Shown in pieces: positions 27,155 to 37,423 of a stretch of 64,000 nucleotides of DNA (positions within the stretch are counted from its first letter, which is position 1; each line of letters opens with the position of its first letter). The DNA comes from Nocardioides allogilvus. Its GTDB lineage: Bacteria > Actinomycetota > Actinomycetes > Propionibacteriales > Nocardioidaceae. The stretch is taken from NCBI RefSeq assembly GCF_003047285.1, contig NZ_PZYX01000004.1:186001-250000 (forward strand), in the 5' to 3' direction. The position numbers and the translations under genes are program-made. The notes under the pieces were generated by a model. It was not told the origin of the DNA and searched no databases. It was given only the letters and a program-made list of their open reading frames with translations.

Positions 27155-27709
27155 ATGACCGTCACGATGCATTCCGACGCCTGGCTGGTCGTGATCGATC
27201 CGCAGCGCATCTTCGCCTCGCCCGACAGCCCGTGGGGATCGCCGATGTTCACCGACATCCTCGATCCCGTACGGCGCCTCGCGGCCGTCGCAGGCGACCG
27301 CACCGTGGTCACCCGCTGGGTGTCCCCCGACCCGGCGCAGGGCAGCTGGGCGCCGTACCTCCAGGCGTGGCCGTTCGCCGACGTGCCGAGCGACGACCCG
27401 CTCTTCGACGTCGTCGACGAGCTGTCGGACCTGGCGGGGACGGTCGTCACGGCGACCACCTTCGGCAAGTGGGGGCCCGCGCTCGCCGAGGTCACCGGTC
27501 CGACACCGCGGCTCGTGATCGCGGGCGTCGCCACCGACTGCTGCGTCATCTCCACCGCCCTGGCAGCCGCGGACGCTGGCGCCACCGTGACGATCGTGTC
27601 CGACGCCTGCGCCGGCTCGACGCCGGAGAACCACCGGTCGGCGCTGGCCGTGATGGGCCTCTACCCACCGCAGATCACCATCGCGACCACCGCCGAGGTG
27701 CTCGCGTGA
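27155..27709 (+). CDS. Isochorismatase-like cysteine hydrolase
   Basis: A 184-residue protein from ATG 27155 behind GTGGAGG. Family residues are placed as expected: WLVVIDPQRIF (Asp), FGKWGPALAEV (Lys) and LVIAGVATDCCVISTALAAAD (catalytic Cys with the cis-peptide VATD). Members hydrolyse amides or vinyl ethers such as isochorismate, nicotinamide or ureidoacrylate. The substrate cannot be given. The next gene, a PfkB kinase, starts four bases before this stop, so the products are co-translated and may act on one metabolite. Confidence 0.8.
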   Translation: MTVTMHSDAWLVVIDPQRIFASPDSPWGSPMFTDILDPVRRLAAVAGDRTVVTRWVSPDPAQGSWAPYLQAWPFADVPSDDPLFDVVDELSDLAGTVVTATTFGKWGPALAEVTGPTPRLVIAGVATDCCVISTALAAADAGATVTIVSDACAGSTPENHRSALAVMGLYPPQITIATTAEVLA

Positions 27710-28638
27710 CACGCGTGATCCACACCGGTCAGGCGCTCGTCGACGTCGTGATCGAGGTGCCCGACCTGCCCGAGCGTGGGCAGAACGTGATGGCCACCTC
27801 CGTCACCGACTACGCCGGCGGCGCGGTGACGGTGCTGGTCGCGGCCGCGCGGTCGGGTGCCCGGTGCGTGCACGCCGGCGCCCACGGCACCGGACCGCAC
27901 GGCGACCTCGTGCGCGAGGCGCTCGCGGCGGAGGGGGTCGAGCTGAGCGCGCCCCCGATCAGCGGCCACGACACCGGCATCTGCGTCGTGCTGATCGAGC
28001 CGAGTGCCGAGCGCACCTTCGTCACCACCCTCGGCGCCGAGCGCGAGATCACGTCCGAGTCGCTCGCGACGTCGGCGCCGCAGCCCGGGGACCTCGTGTG
28101 CGTCACCGGGTTCTCGCTCGCGCTCGAGCAGACCGGCAAGCCGCTCCTGGCCTGGCTGCGCACCCTGGACGCCGGCGTCGTCGTGGTGCTCGACCCGGGC
28201 TCGGCCTTCGCCGGCCTGTCCCCGCACGTGCGGACCGAGATGCTCGCCCTCACCGACGTCTGGTCGAGCAACCTGGAGGAGGCTGCCGACATCCTGGGCA
28301 CGCCCCAGGCCGACGACCTGGCCGCCGTGACTGCCGCGGTCGCCCCGCTCCTGCGCGGGGATGCGATCACGATCGTCCGCGACGGAGCGGCCGGCTGCGC
28401 CGTACTCGTCGACGGCGAAGCTGTCCTCGTGCCGGGCTTCCCGCAGACGCCCCTGGACACCAACGGTGCCGGCGACACCCACACGGGAGCCCTGCTGGCC
28501 GAGGTGGCCGCGGGCACCCCCTGGGTCGAGGGCTGCCGCCGGGCCAATGCCGCAGCGGCGATCAAGGTGACACGACGCGGCCCCGCGACTGCGCCCACCG
28601 CCGCCGAGGTCGACGCGTTCCTGGCGGAGCAGGCGTGA
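27706..28638 (+). CDS. PfkB family carbohydrate/nucleoside kinase
   Basis: A 310-residue protein with GTG start overlapping the previous stop. PfkB signatures: the N-terminal VIHTGQALVDVVIEVPDLPE, YAGGAVTVLVAAARSGA (substrate glycines) near residue 38, and the C-terminal DTNGAGDTHTGALLAEVAAG with catalytic Asp in GAGD near residue 257. Substrates of this family range over sugars, nucleosides and sugar phosphates. The following gene again begins in an overlap at 28635. Confidence 0.85.
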   Translation: MTRVIHTGQALVDVVIEVPDLPERGQNVMATSVTDYAGGAVTVLVAAARSGARCVHAGAHGTGPHGDLVREALAAEGVELSAPPISGHDTGICVVLIEPSAERTFVTTLGAEREITSESLATSAPQPGDLVCVTGFSLALEQTGKPLLAWLRTLDAGVVVVLDPGSAFAGLSPHVRTEMLALTDVWSSNLEEAADILGTPQADDLAAVTAAVAPLLRGDAITIVRDGAAGCAVLVDGEAVLVPGFPQTPLDTNGAGDTHTGALLAEVAAGTPWVEGCRRANAAAAIKVTRRGPATAPTAAEVDAFLAEQA

Positions 28639-29366
28639 ACCTGCCCGTCCTGCAGGCCGACTGCTCGCAGTGCTTCGCGCTGTGCTGCGTGCTGCTGCCC
28701 TTCCAGAAGGGCGAGAGCTTCCCGGAGACGAAGCCGAGCGGCGTGCCGTGCCACAACCTCGACGACCGCGACCGCTGCGGGATCCACGCGACCCTGCGCG
28801 AGGACGGCTGGTCCGGCTGCGTGGCCTTCGACTGCTTCGGCGCCGGCCAGCAGGTCGCGCAGGTGACCTACGGCGGGGTCTCGTGGCGCGAGGGCGGCAA
28901 CCTCGGCGAGATGGCGGCGGTGCTCTCGGTGATGCGCCAGCTGCACGAGATGCTCGCGCTGCTCGACGAGGCCGTACGGCGCAGCGCCGGCCCCGCAGGC
29001 CCGTGGCTCGAACGCGTCGTGGGCCTGGTCGGCGGCACCCCCGAGGAGCTGCTCGCCCTCGACATCGACCAGCTCCGGCTCGAGGTGGGCGCGGTGCTCG
29101 GCGAGGCGAGCCGCGGCGTCCGTGCGCACTGGACCGACGCGCTCGACCTGACCGGTCAGGACCTCGCCGGGCGCGACCTGCGCGAGCTCGACCTGCGTGG
29201 CGCAGCGCTGCGCGGGGCGGTGCTCCTCGGCGCCGACCTGCGTGGCTGCGACCTCACCGATGCGGACCTGCTCGGGGCCGACCTCCGCGGCGCCGACGCC
29301 CGTGGGGCGGAGCTGTCGGAGGCGCTGTTCCTCACCGTCGCGCAGCGCGCGGTGCTCCGGGTCTGA
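28635..29366 (+). CDS. Cys-cluster (YkgJ-like) and pentapeptide-repeat protein
   Basis: A 243-residue protein. The N-terminal 85 residues are cysteine-rich: DCSQCFALCCVLLPF, GVPCHNLDDRDRCGIH and GCVAFDCFGAG. They resemble YkgJ-type metal-chelating domains. A helical linker follows. Residues ~165-235 are pentapeptide repeats of the A(D/N)LxG kind (LDLTGQDLAGRDLRELDLRG, then ADLRGCDLTDADLLGADLRG), which fold as a right-handed beta-helix. The function is unknown; the fusion is uncommon. Third gene of an overlapping operon with the hydrolase and kinase; convergent with hspR, 12 bp away. Confidence 0.75.
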   Translation: MNLPVLQADCSQCFALCCVLLPFQKGESFPETKPSGVPCHNLDDRDRCGIHATLREDGWSGCVAFDCFGAGQQVAQVTYGGVSWREGGNLGEMAAVLSVMRQLHEMLALLDEAVRRSAGPAGPWLERVVGLVGGTPEELLALDIDQLRLEVGAVLGEASRGVRAHWTDALDLTGQDLAGRDLRELDLRGAALRGAVLLGADLRGCDLTDADLLGADLRGADARGAELSEALFLTVAQRAVLRV

Positions 29367-29378
29367 CCCGGGCCGGGC

Positions 29379-29798
29379 TCAGGGCTGGCGCCAGACCACG
29401 ACCGACTGGCCGGCGGCCGAGTGGCGCAGCACGGGCAGCGTGTTGGGGTGGACTGCCCCCGCGGCCGCGCGGGCCTGGCGTAGCGCCGCCCGGGTCGCCT
29501 CCAGCTCGGCGACGAGGTCCTCGTTGCGGTGGCGCAGGGCGGTGACCTGGTTGTCGAGCTCGAGGATGCGGCGCACGCCCTCGATCCCGGTGCCGTGGGC
29601 CGTCAGGTCGGCGATCTCACGCAGCAGCTCGAGGTCGTGGTGGGAGTAGCGCCGGCCGCCGCCCGGCGTGCGCCTGGGCGTGATCAGCCCCATCCGCTCG
29701 TAGGCACGCAGGGTCTGCGGGTGCAGCCCGGTGAGCTCGGCCGCCACGCTGATGACGTAGACGGCCGCGTCGGGCGAGGGGGTGCCGAAGGTGTTCAC
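29379..29798 (-). CDS. hspR: Heat-shock repressor HspR (MerR family)
   Basis: A 139-residue protein. The MerR-type domain reads VYVISVAAELTGLHPQTLRA, then YERMGLITPRRTPGGGRRYS and a dimerisation coiled-coil (GVRRILELDNQVTALRHRNE). The position as fourth gene of dnaK-grpE-dnaJ-hspR and the HAIR sites at 33673 and 23202 identify it. HspR with DnaK as co-repressor shuts off this operon and clpB at normal temperature. Its start overlaps the dnaJ stop by four bases. Confidence 0.95.
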   Translation of the reverse strand: MNTFGTPSPDAAVYVISVAAELTGLHPQTLRAYERMGLITPRRTPGGGRRYSHHDLELLREIADLTAHGTGIEGVRRILELDNQVTALRHRNEDLVAELEATRAALRQARAAAGAVHPNTLPVLRHSAAGQSVVVWRQP

Positions 29799-30970
29799 TG
29801 GGCGTCCCGGAAGAGCTGATCACGCACCGGCGTCGACGCAGTGGCGGCGCGGTAGGTCGCGAGCGCCTCGCGGGCAGCCTCGTCGAGGGTGGCCGGCACG
29901 ACGACCGCGATCGTGGCGAGCAGGTCGCCGTGGGTGCCGTCGGGCTTGCGGGCGCCCTTGCCGCGGACACGGAAGGTCCGGCCGTTGGGGGTGCCGGCCG
30001 GCACCTTCAACGTGACCGGGGCGCCACCGAGGGTCGGGATCTTGATGTCGCCACCCAGCGCGGCCTCGTCGAACGAGACCGGCACCTCGATGGTGAGGTT
30101 GTCGCCCTTGCGTCCGAAGACCGGGTGGCCGGCCACCTTGATCGCGACGATGAGGTCGCCCGCCGGGCCACCGCTCTCGCCCGGGGAGCCCTTGCCACGG
30201 AGCCGGATCTTCTGGCCGTCCTTGACCCCGGCCGGGATCCGCGCCTGGACCGTGCGCGCGGAGGTGCCACGACCGGTGCCGTGACAGACCGGGCACGCCT
30301 CGTCGTAGACGAGCTGGCGACCGTGGCAGGTCGGGCAGGTCTCATTCATCGAGAACGCACCGCCCACCCCGGCCACGACGTAGCCGGCGCCCTCGCACTC
30401 GGGACAGATGTGGGGTCGGGTGCCGGGCTTGCCACCGGTGCCCTTGCAGGTGGGGCAGGCCGCATCCGAGGTCAGGCGCAGCGAGATCGTCGTGCCGTCG
30501 AGGGCGTCGACGAACCCGATCGTGGTCGTGGCCTCGAGGTCGGCGCCCTTGCGGGGCCGGGCCTGGCGCTGCTGGCGGGCTCCGCCACCACCGAAGAGGT
30601 CGCCGAACATGTCGCCGAAGCCGGCGCCACCGGCCTGGTCGCGCAGCAGGTCGTTGATGTCGAACCCGCCCTGGCCGGCGCCCCCGCGGTTGAAGCCGCC
30701 GAAGCCGCCACCGCCTGCGGTGAGCGCGCGGAACTCGTCGTACTTCTTGCGCTTGTCCGCGTCGCCCACGACGTCGTAGGCCTCCGCCACCGACTTGAAG
30801 GTGTCGTGCTTCTTGGCGTCGTCGGGGTTGGAGTCGGGGTGGTTGGCGCGCGCGAGCTTGCGGTAGGCCTTCTTGATGTCGTCGGCCGTCGCGTCCTTGC
30901 TCACGCCGAGCACGGCGTAGAAGTCCTTGGCAGCCCAGTCGTTGCGGAACCCGTCGTTCTTGTCAGCCAT
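29795..30970 (-). CDS. dnaJ: Chaperone DnaJ
   Basis: A 391-residue type-I DnaJ. J-domain: DFYAVLGVSKDATADDIKKA, HPD motif in ARANHPDSNPD. A Gly/Phe-rich region follows (FGGFNRGGAGQGGFDIND), then four zinc motifs: CPTCKGTGG, CPECEGAGY, CPTCHGRQL, CPVCHGTGRG. The substrate-binding C-terminal domains are complete. It stimulates DnaK ATPase and delivers clients. A GAGGAGGAGGT ribosome site precedes the ATG. A large hairpin (31007-31050) separates it from grpE. Confidence 0.97.
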   Translation of the reverse strand: MADKNDGFRNDWAAKDFYAVLGVSKDATADDIKKAYRKLARANHPDSNPDDAKKHDTFKSVAEAYDVVGDADKRKKYDEFRALTAGGGGFGGFNRGGAGQGGFDINDLLRDQAGGAGFGDMFGDLFGGGGARQQRQARPRKGADLEATTTIGFVDALDGTTISLRLTSDAACPTCKGTGGKPGTRPHICPECEGAGYVVAGVGGAFSMNETCPTCHGRQLVYDEACPVCHGTGRGTSARTVQARIPAGVKDGQKIRLRGKGSPGESGGPAGDLIVAIKVAGHPVFGRKGDNLTIEVPVSFDEAALGGDIKIPTLGGAPVTLKVPAGTPNGRTFRVRGKGARKPDGTHGDLLATIAVVVPATLDEAAREALATYRAATASTPVRDQLFRDAQ

Positions 30971-31006
30971 GCGCTCACCTCCTCCTCGTGGGTCGGGTCT
31001 GCTGGG

Positions 31007-31050
31007 ACGTCATGGGGACCGGTCGTTCGGACGACCACTCCCCATGACGT
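31007..31050. repeat. Dispersed palindromic repeat, family B copy 1 (in dnaK operon)
   Basis: Arms ACGTCATGGGGACCGGTCGT (31007-31026) and 31031-31050 pair at 18 of 20 positions around TCGG, giving a stable tetraloop hairpin. It lies between grpE and dnaJ. The left arm is identical, base for base, to that at 35899-35918. Confidence 0.85.
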
Positions 31051-31063
31051 TGTGATCGGTCGG

Positions 31064-31695
31064 TCAGCTCTCGGGCGTCTCGGGGTCGACGACGAGCACC
31101 TGCGCGGCGCGCACCACCCGGTCGTTGATCTTGTAGCCGGCCTTGGCCACCACCTTCGCGGTCACCACCTCGACGTCCGGGTCGGTGCCGAGGTGGCTCA
31201 GCGCCTCGTGCAGCGTCGGGTCGAACGCCTCGCCCGGCTCGCCGAAGCGGGTCAGGCCGAGCCCGTTCACGATCCGCTCGAGCTGCTCGGCCACGGCCTT
31301 GAGGCCGCCCTCGAGCTCACCGTGCTCACGCGCGCGGTCGATCGTGTCGAGCACCTCGACGATCGGCTGCAGGACCTTGTACGTCGCGTTCTCGGCGATC
31401 AGGCCACGGTCGCGGTCGACACGGCGCTTGTAGTTGAGGAACTCCGCCTGCAGGCGCTGCAGGTCGGTCGTGCGCTCCGCCAGCTGCTCCTCGACCGACG
31501 CGACCTGCTCGACCTCAGCGACGTCCTGGGGCTCGAGCGGACCCCCCTCCTCGAGGAGGTTGTCGATGCCGCTGATCTCCTCGGCGTGCGGGTCGACCGG
31601 GGTGTCGGCGCCGGCCGAGGCCGAGGCGCCCTCAGCGGGCACCTCGACCTCGGTCTCGTTCGCCATCTCGGCTGCTTCGTCCCCGAAGGATGAAG

Positions 31696-31699
<4 letters not shown>
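31064..31699 (-). CDS. grpE: Nucleotide exchange factor GrpE
   Basis: A 211-residue protein. The acidic N-terminus leads to the long dimerisation helix ([20 protein letters not shown], then [10 protein letters not shown]). The C-terminal beta domain has [12 protein letters not shown] and [21 protein letters not shown], the GrpE signature. The GTG at 31699 overlaps the dnaK stop (GTGA), giving translational coupling; an in-frame ATG at 31666 is an alternative. It releases ADP from DnaK. Confidence 0.95.
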
Positions 31700-33570
<1,871 letters not shown>

Positions 33571-33672
33571 GGGGTGTACCTCCTGGGATACAGAGTGTTT
33601 TTGCGTCTGTTGCGATGTCTGGGTGTTGGCGCAACGCCATCTTGCCGCGACAGCGACGAGTCTGGCAAATAA

Positions 33673-33693
33673 GTTGAGTCGATTCAACTCAAG
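33673..33693 (-). promoter_or_regulatory. HAIR element (HspR operator) of dnaK operon
   Basis: GTTGAGT-CGATTCA-ACTCAAG: both TTGAGT and ACTCAA half-sites of the HAIR consensus are exact with the 7-bp spacer. Located 103 bp upstream of dnaK in the 225-bp gap shared with the SGNH hydrolase gene. Confidence 0.92.
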
Positions 33694-33795
33694 TCTGTTC
33701 AGGGGCTCCAACGCAGGACCAGTCGTCCTTGTTCCGGGCCCGACGACTTTTCCCAACTGCCTGCGCCACCCCGTTCCTGGTCGCACACTTCTGGG

Positions 33796-34476
33796 GTGAT
33801 CCTGCGAGCCGACGTGCGCCACCTCGTGGTGGTGGCGCTCGCCGTACTCCTCGTCACGTCGGTGCTGCTGACCGCGCGGGCCCGCGGAGCGGACGCCGCC
33901 CTGTGCGAGCGGCACGCCACCGACGCGGCGGCCCGCGCCCAGCTCGTGACGGGCAGCGGCACCCCGATCGCGGTCATCGGCGACTCGTGGACCGTCGGCC
34001 TGGGGCTGGACGACCTCGGCGACTCCTGGCCCAGCGAGCTCGCGGCCCGGGTCACGGTCGCCGGCTTCTCCGGCTCGGGCTTCAGCCGGCGCGCCAGCCA
34101 CTGCGGCAACCGCGCCTTCGCCACCCGCGTCGCCGCCACCCGGGGTGCCGACCTCGTCGTGGTGGCGGGCGGCCTCAACGACGTCGACCAGCCGACGGCC
34201 GACATCCGCGCGGGCTTCCGCTCGCTCATGGACTCCCTCGAGGGGCGTCGCGTCGCCGTCGTCGGACCCGCGTCCGCACCGTCGCGGGCCGCCCGCGTCG
34301 CGCGGGTCGACGCCACGCTGGCCGCGCTGTGCGAGGAGTACGGCGTCGCCTACCTCGACACCAGCGCGTGGGAACTCTCCTACCTGTCCGACCGGCTGCA
34401 CCTCACCCGCGCCGGCCACGCGGCGTACGGCAAGCGCGTCGCGAGCGAGCTCGCAGCCCGCGGTCTCCTGGGCTGA
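33796..34476 (+). CDS. SGNH/GDSL-family hydrolase, membrane-anchored or secreted
   Basis: A 226-residue protein with GTG start. Residues ~8-28 ([20 protein letters not shown]) form a signal anchor. The SGNH blocks are present: [11 protein letters not shown] (block I Ser, about residue 60), [10 protein letters not shown] (block III Asn) and [14 protein letters not shown] (block V Asp/His). Substrate is probably an acyl or acetyl ester of the envelope, but this is not visible. It is divergent from dnaK. Confidence 0.75.
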   Translation: MILRADVRHLVVVALAVLLVTSVLLTARARGADAALCERHATDAAARAQLVTGSGTPIAVIGDSWTVGLGLDDLGDSWPSELAARVTVAGFSGSGFSRRASHCGNRAFATRVAATRGADLVVVAGGLNDVDQPTADIRAGFRSLMDSLEGRRVAVVGPASAPSRAARVARVDATLAALCEEYGVAYLDTSAWELSYLSDRLHLTRAGHAAYGKRVASELAARGLLG

Positions 34477-34505
34477 GGCTGGGGTGCGCGGCCGCCTGTC
34501 CCGCA

Positions 34506-34527
34506 GGTAGGTAACCAGTTACCTACC
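34506..34527. promoter_or_regulatory. 22-bp perfect palindrome upstream of the aldo/keto reductase gene
   Basis: GGTAGGTAAC (34506-34515), CA, GTTACCTACC (34518-34527). It lies 100 bp ahead of the aldo/keto reductase ATG in a 151-bp gap. Likely operator for a dimeric repressor encoded elsewhere. Confidence 0.5.
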
Positions 34528-34627
34528 GCGCGCTGAGGGCGCGCAGCCACACGGGCAAGGCCGTGACGGTCTGCGTGACGGTCGGGCGAGGCTGGGGAGG
34601 CTGGGGACGGCTGGTTATGTTCGAGAC

Positions 34628-35476
34628 ATGACTTCCGTTCCCAGCCTCCCGCTCCACGACGGCACTTCGATCCCGCAGCTCGGCTTCGGCGTCTACCAGG
34701 TGCCGCCGGCCGAGACCGCCGCGACCGTGCTGACGGCCTTCGAGGTCGGCTACCGCCACATCGACACGGCGCAGATGTACGAGAACGAGGAGGGCGTCGG
34801 TGCGGCCATCAAGGACTCCGGGCTCGCGCGCGACGACCTCTACATCACGACGAAGCTCAACAACGGCTTCCACCTCCCCGACGACGCACGCCGGTCACTC
34901 GAGGAGTCGCTGACCCGGCTCGGGCTCGACCAGGTCGACCTCTTCCTCATCCACTGGCCGCTGCCGACGCGCTACGACGGCGACTTCGTCTCCACGTGGG
35001 AGACGCTGGTCGCGCTGCAGGAGGAGGGCAAGGCACGCTCGATCGGCGTCTCCAACTTCCAGCCCTCCCACCTCGACGAGATCGTCGCGAAGACCGGCGT
35101 CGTCCCCGTCGTCAACCAGGTCGAGGTGCACCCGTTCTTCGCCAACGAGGACGTCCGCGCGACCAACGCACGCCACGGCGTGGTCACCGAGGCGTGGTCG
35201 CCGATCGCGCAGGGCAAGGTCAACGACGACCACGTGATGGGCGAGCTCGCCTCGCTCGTCGGGAAGTCGCCGGCCCAGGTCGCCCTGCGCTGGCACCTCC
35301 AGCGCGGCGACGTCGTCTTCCCCAAGTCGATGCACCGCGAGCGGATGCAGCAGAACTTCGACCTCTTCGACTGGTCGCTTCCCGACACGCACATGGCAGC
35401 GATCGACGAGCTCGACGCCGGCGCGGCCGGGCGCCTCGGTCCCGACCCCGACCTGTTCGACTACATCCCCCACTGA
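34628..35476 (+). CDS. Aldo/keto reductase
   Basis: A 282-residue TIM-barrel oxidoreductase. Family motifs: LGFGVYQVPPAETAATVLTA, YRHIDTAQMYENEEGVG (catalytic Asp and Tyr), LFLIHWPLP (His) and GKARSIGVSNFQPSHLDEI, with VFPKSMHRERMQQNFDLFDW at the NADPH site (Lys-Ser). These correspond to the 2,5-diketo-gluconate reductase-like (AKR5) group. It reduces carbonyl compounds with NADPH. It stands alone behind a perfect palindrome. Confidence 0.9.
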   Translation: MTSVPSLPLHDGTSIPQLGFGVYQVPPAETAATVLTAFEVGYRHIDTAQMYENEEGVGAAIKDSGLARDDLYITTKLNNGFHLPDDARRSLEESLTRLGLDQVDLFLIHWPLPTRYDGDFVSTWETLVALQEEGKARSIGVSNFQPSHLDEIVAKTGVVPVVNQVEVHPFFANEDVRATNARHGVVTEAWSPIAQGKVNDDHVMGELASLVGKSPAQVALRWHLQRGDVVFPKSMHRERMQQNFDLFDWSLPDTHMAAIDELDAGAAGRLGPDPDLFDYIPH

Positions 35477-35527
35477 GTCGGGCGCCAACCTCACGGTGCA
35501 GGCGTCGCCGTACGCCCGCACCAGTAG

Positions 35528-35905
35528 TCACGGCCCTGAGCCACCGCCGACCAGTCGCCACTCGCCATCCCGCTCGGCAAGCGAGTAGAACCAGGTCAGC
35601 CTGCCGGGTGGGATGGAGCCGTCGTCGCTTCCGGAAGTCGTGAGGACAGTGGAATAGGTGACTTCACCAGCACGCAGGCCGGCGGGCTCGCCGATCGGCT
35701 CGAACGCACTGACCTCCACCGCCTCGCAGAGCTCCCCGTTGCCGACGGTGAACGTGTCAGTGCCGAGTGCCTGCGCGGTGACGCAGTCCTCGGCGAGGAG
35801 GGCCCGCAGGTAGGTCTCGAGGACCACGGCGTGTGATGCGTCAGCCTGGGGCGGCGGGACGGCACGGACGAAACCCCATGATCCGCTCGCCGTCCGCAAC
35901 GTCAT
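35528..35905 (-). pseudogene. 5'-truncated gene for a small secreted/lipoprotein-like protein
   Basis: The frame encodes about 125 residues from an ATG at 35905. After a 15-residue N-terminus come VLETYLRALLAEDCVTAQAL and FTVGNGELCEAVEVSAF, then RLTWFYSLAERDGEWRLVGG. This looks like the mature part of an NTF2-like lipoprotein, but it lacks the signal peptide such proteins need. The start falls inside a dispersed palindrome (35899-35942), suggesting the repeat replaced the original 5' end. A cytoplasmic remnant product cannot be excluded. Confidence 0.5.
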
Positions 35906-35942
35906 GGGGACCGGTCGTCCGAACAACCGGTCCTCATGACGT
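35899..35942. repeat. Dispersed palindromic repeat, family B copy 2
   Basis: Arms 35899-35918 and 35923-35942 pair at 18 of 20 positions around CCGA. The left arm is identical to the copy at 31007. It overlaps the only start available to the truncated gene. Confidence 0.85.
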
Positions 35943-35958
35943 TAGCGCGGAGCCACCC

Positions 35959-36456
35959 TCAGACCCCGAGGGACGTCGTCCACTGCGTCAGCAGGTGGGT
36001 CAGCCGCGTCCGCTCGAGGTCAGAGAACCCCGCGAGCAGGCGTTCCTCGTTGGCGAAGTGGATCCCGACCACCTCGTCCACCAGGGCTCGGCCTGGCTCG
36101 GTGAGGGCGATGCGACGTACGCGCCCGTCGTGCTCGACACGCTCGCGGGTCACGAGGCCGGCGGCAGCCAACCGGTCGACGCGCTTGGTCACGGTGCCCG
36201 AGGTGATCATCGTGGTCTCGGCGAGCTGACCGGGGGTCAGCGCGAACGGCGAGCCGGCGCGACGCAGCGCGGCGAGCACGTCGAAGTCCCCGTCGCTCAG
36301 GCCCGCCTGCTCGAACACGGGGCGGAGCTCGGTGTGCAGGGCGTCCGCCAGCCGGTGGAGACGGCCGATGATGCCCATCGCGCTGGTGTCGAGGTCGGGG
36401 CGCTCGCGCGCCCACTGGGCTTGCAGCCGGCCGACATGGTCGAGGTCGCCATTCAC
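35959..36456 (-). CDS. MarR family transcriptional regulator
   Basis: About 165 residues from GTG 36456. The winged helix reads LSDGDFDVLAALRRAGSPFA, TPGQLAETTMITSGTVTKRV, DRLAAAGLVTRERVEHDGR: MarR family. It is divergent from the EamA transporter with only 40 bp between starts, so it very probably controls that gene through the AT-rich inverted repeat in between. The open frame extends upstream into the EamA gene, which is why the later GTG is preferred. Confidence 0.85.
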   Translation of the reverse strand: MNGDLDHVGRLQAQWARERPDLDTSAMGIIGRLHRLADALHTELRPVFEQAGLSDGDFDVLAALRRAGSPFALTPGQLAETTMITSGTVTKRVDRLAAAGLVTRERVEHDGRVRRIALTEPGRALVDEVVGIHFANEERLLAGFSDLERTRLTHLLTQWTTSLGV

Positions 36457-36463
36457 GAATCGG

Positions 36464-36487
36464 AATATATCTTCCTCGGCAGATATT
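36464..36487. promoter_or_regulatory. Putative MarR operator
   Basis: AATAT (36464-36468) and ATATT (36483-36487), with ATC/GAT continuing inward imperfectly. It is the only AT-rich stretch of the region and lies between the divergent MarR and EamA starts. Confidence 0.5.
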
Positions 36488-36496
36488 GTCTCTTCT

Positions 36497-37423
36497 GTGG
36501 AAACTATTCTTCGGAGCCGGTTCGGGATCATCCTCCTGACGGCGATCGCACCGGCGGCGTGGGGCACGACCTACATCGTCACCGAGCAGTTCCTGCCCCC
36601 GGACCGGCCGCTCTTCGCGGCGCTCGTCCGGGCCCTGCCCGTCGGCCTCGTGCTGCTCGCCTGGCGACGCCAGCTGCCGCGTGGCGACTGGTGGTGGAAG
36701 GCCACGGTGCTGGGCCTGTTCAACATCGGTCTGTTCTTCCCGCTGATCTTCGTCGCGGCCTACTACCTCCCCGGCGGGCTCGCCGCGACCATCCAGGCGA
36801 CCTCACCGCTGGCCGTCATGGCGCTGGCCTGGCTCCTGATCGGCGAGCGAGCCGCCGCGGCGCGCATCGTCGCCGCGGTCATCGGCCTCGCCGGCGTCAC
36901 GCTCCTCGTCCTGCAGAGCCCCGACGGCGTGACCACGCTCGGGCTCGCAGGCGCTTTCGGCTCGGTGGCCGTCAGTGCGCTCGGCTTCGTGCTGATCAAG
37001 CGCTGGACCCCGCCGGTCGACATGCTCACCCTCGTCTCCTGGCAGCTCGTCGTCGGCGGCCTGGCCCTGCTGCCCGTCGCACTCCTCGTCGAGGGCGCAC
37101 CCCCGGCCGTCGACGTCACCGCCGTGCTCGGCTACGCCTGGATCGCGATCTTCGGCACCGGCCTCGCCTACGTCTGCTGGTTCACCGGCCTGCGCGCCAT
37201 GCCGGCCGGCGCCGTGTCGCTGATCGGCCTGATCAACCCGGTGGTGGGTACGGCGCTGGGCGTCGCGTTCGCCCACGAGGTGTTCGGCCCCATGCAGGCG
37301 CTGGGCGTGCTGCTCGTCCTCGGCGGCGTGGTGCTCGGCCAGCGCGTGACCCGTCGTCCGGCACCCGCTCCTCCGGAGCCGGTGGCAGACGTCGGCGACC
37401 GGGCGTTGACAATGACCAGGTGA
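36497..37423 (+). CDS. EamA/DMT family exporter
   Basis: A 308-residue protein with GTG start and ten membrane segments in two EamA halves: LLTAIAPAAWGTTYIVTEQF and LRALPVGL-like segment first; GLAGAFGSVAVSALGFVLIK and INPVVGTALGVAFAHEVFGP second. Members export small metabolites or drugs. The adjacent MarR gene suggests induction by the exported compound. Its stop overlaps the next start (GTGA at 37420). Confidence 0.85.
   Translation: METILRSRFGIILLTAIAPAAWGTTYIVTEQFLPPDRPLFAALVRALPVGLVLLAWRRQLPRGDWWWKATVLGLFNIGLFFPLIFVAAYYLPGGLAATIQATSPLAVMALAWLLIGERAAAARIVAAVIGLAGVTLLVLQSPDGVTTLGLAGAFGSVAVSALGFVLIKRWTPPVDMLTLVSWQLVVGGLALLPVALLVEGAPPAVDVTAVLGYAWIAIFGTGLAYVCWFTGLRAMPAGAVSLIGLINPVVGTALGVAFAHEVFGPMQALGVLLVLGGVVLGQRVTRRPAPAPPEPVADVGDRALTMTR

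Noticed and set aside
29160..29345. Tandem repeat tract in DNA near 29.2 kb
   Set aside because: It is explained by pentapeptide repeats of the encoded protein, not by a non-coding repeat.
33721..33748. Possible terminator AGTCGTC...GACGACT followed by TTTT
   Set aside because: It lies in a divergent promoter region with no plus-strand gene upstream to terminate; probably chance or part of the promoter.
34560..34610. Repeated GTGACGGTC and GAGGCTGGGG words upstream of the aldo/keto reductase gene
   Set aside because: Short, irregularly spaced and GC-rich; could be chance.
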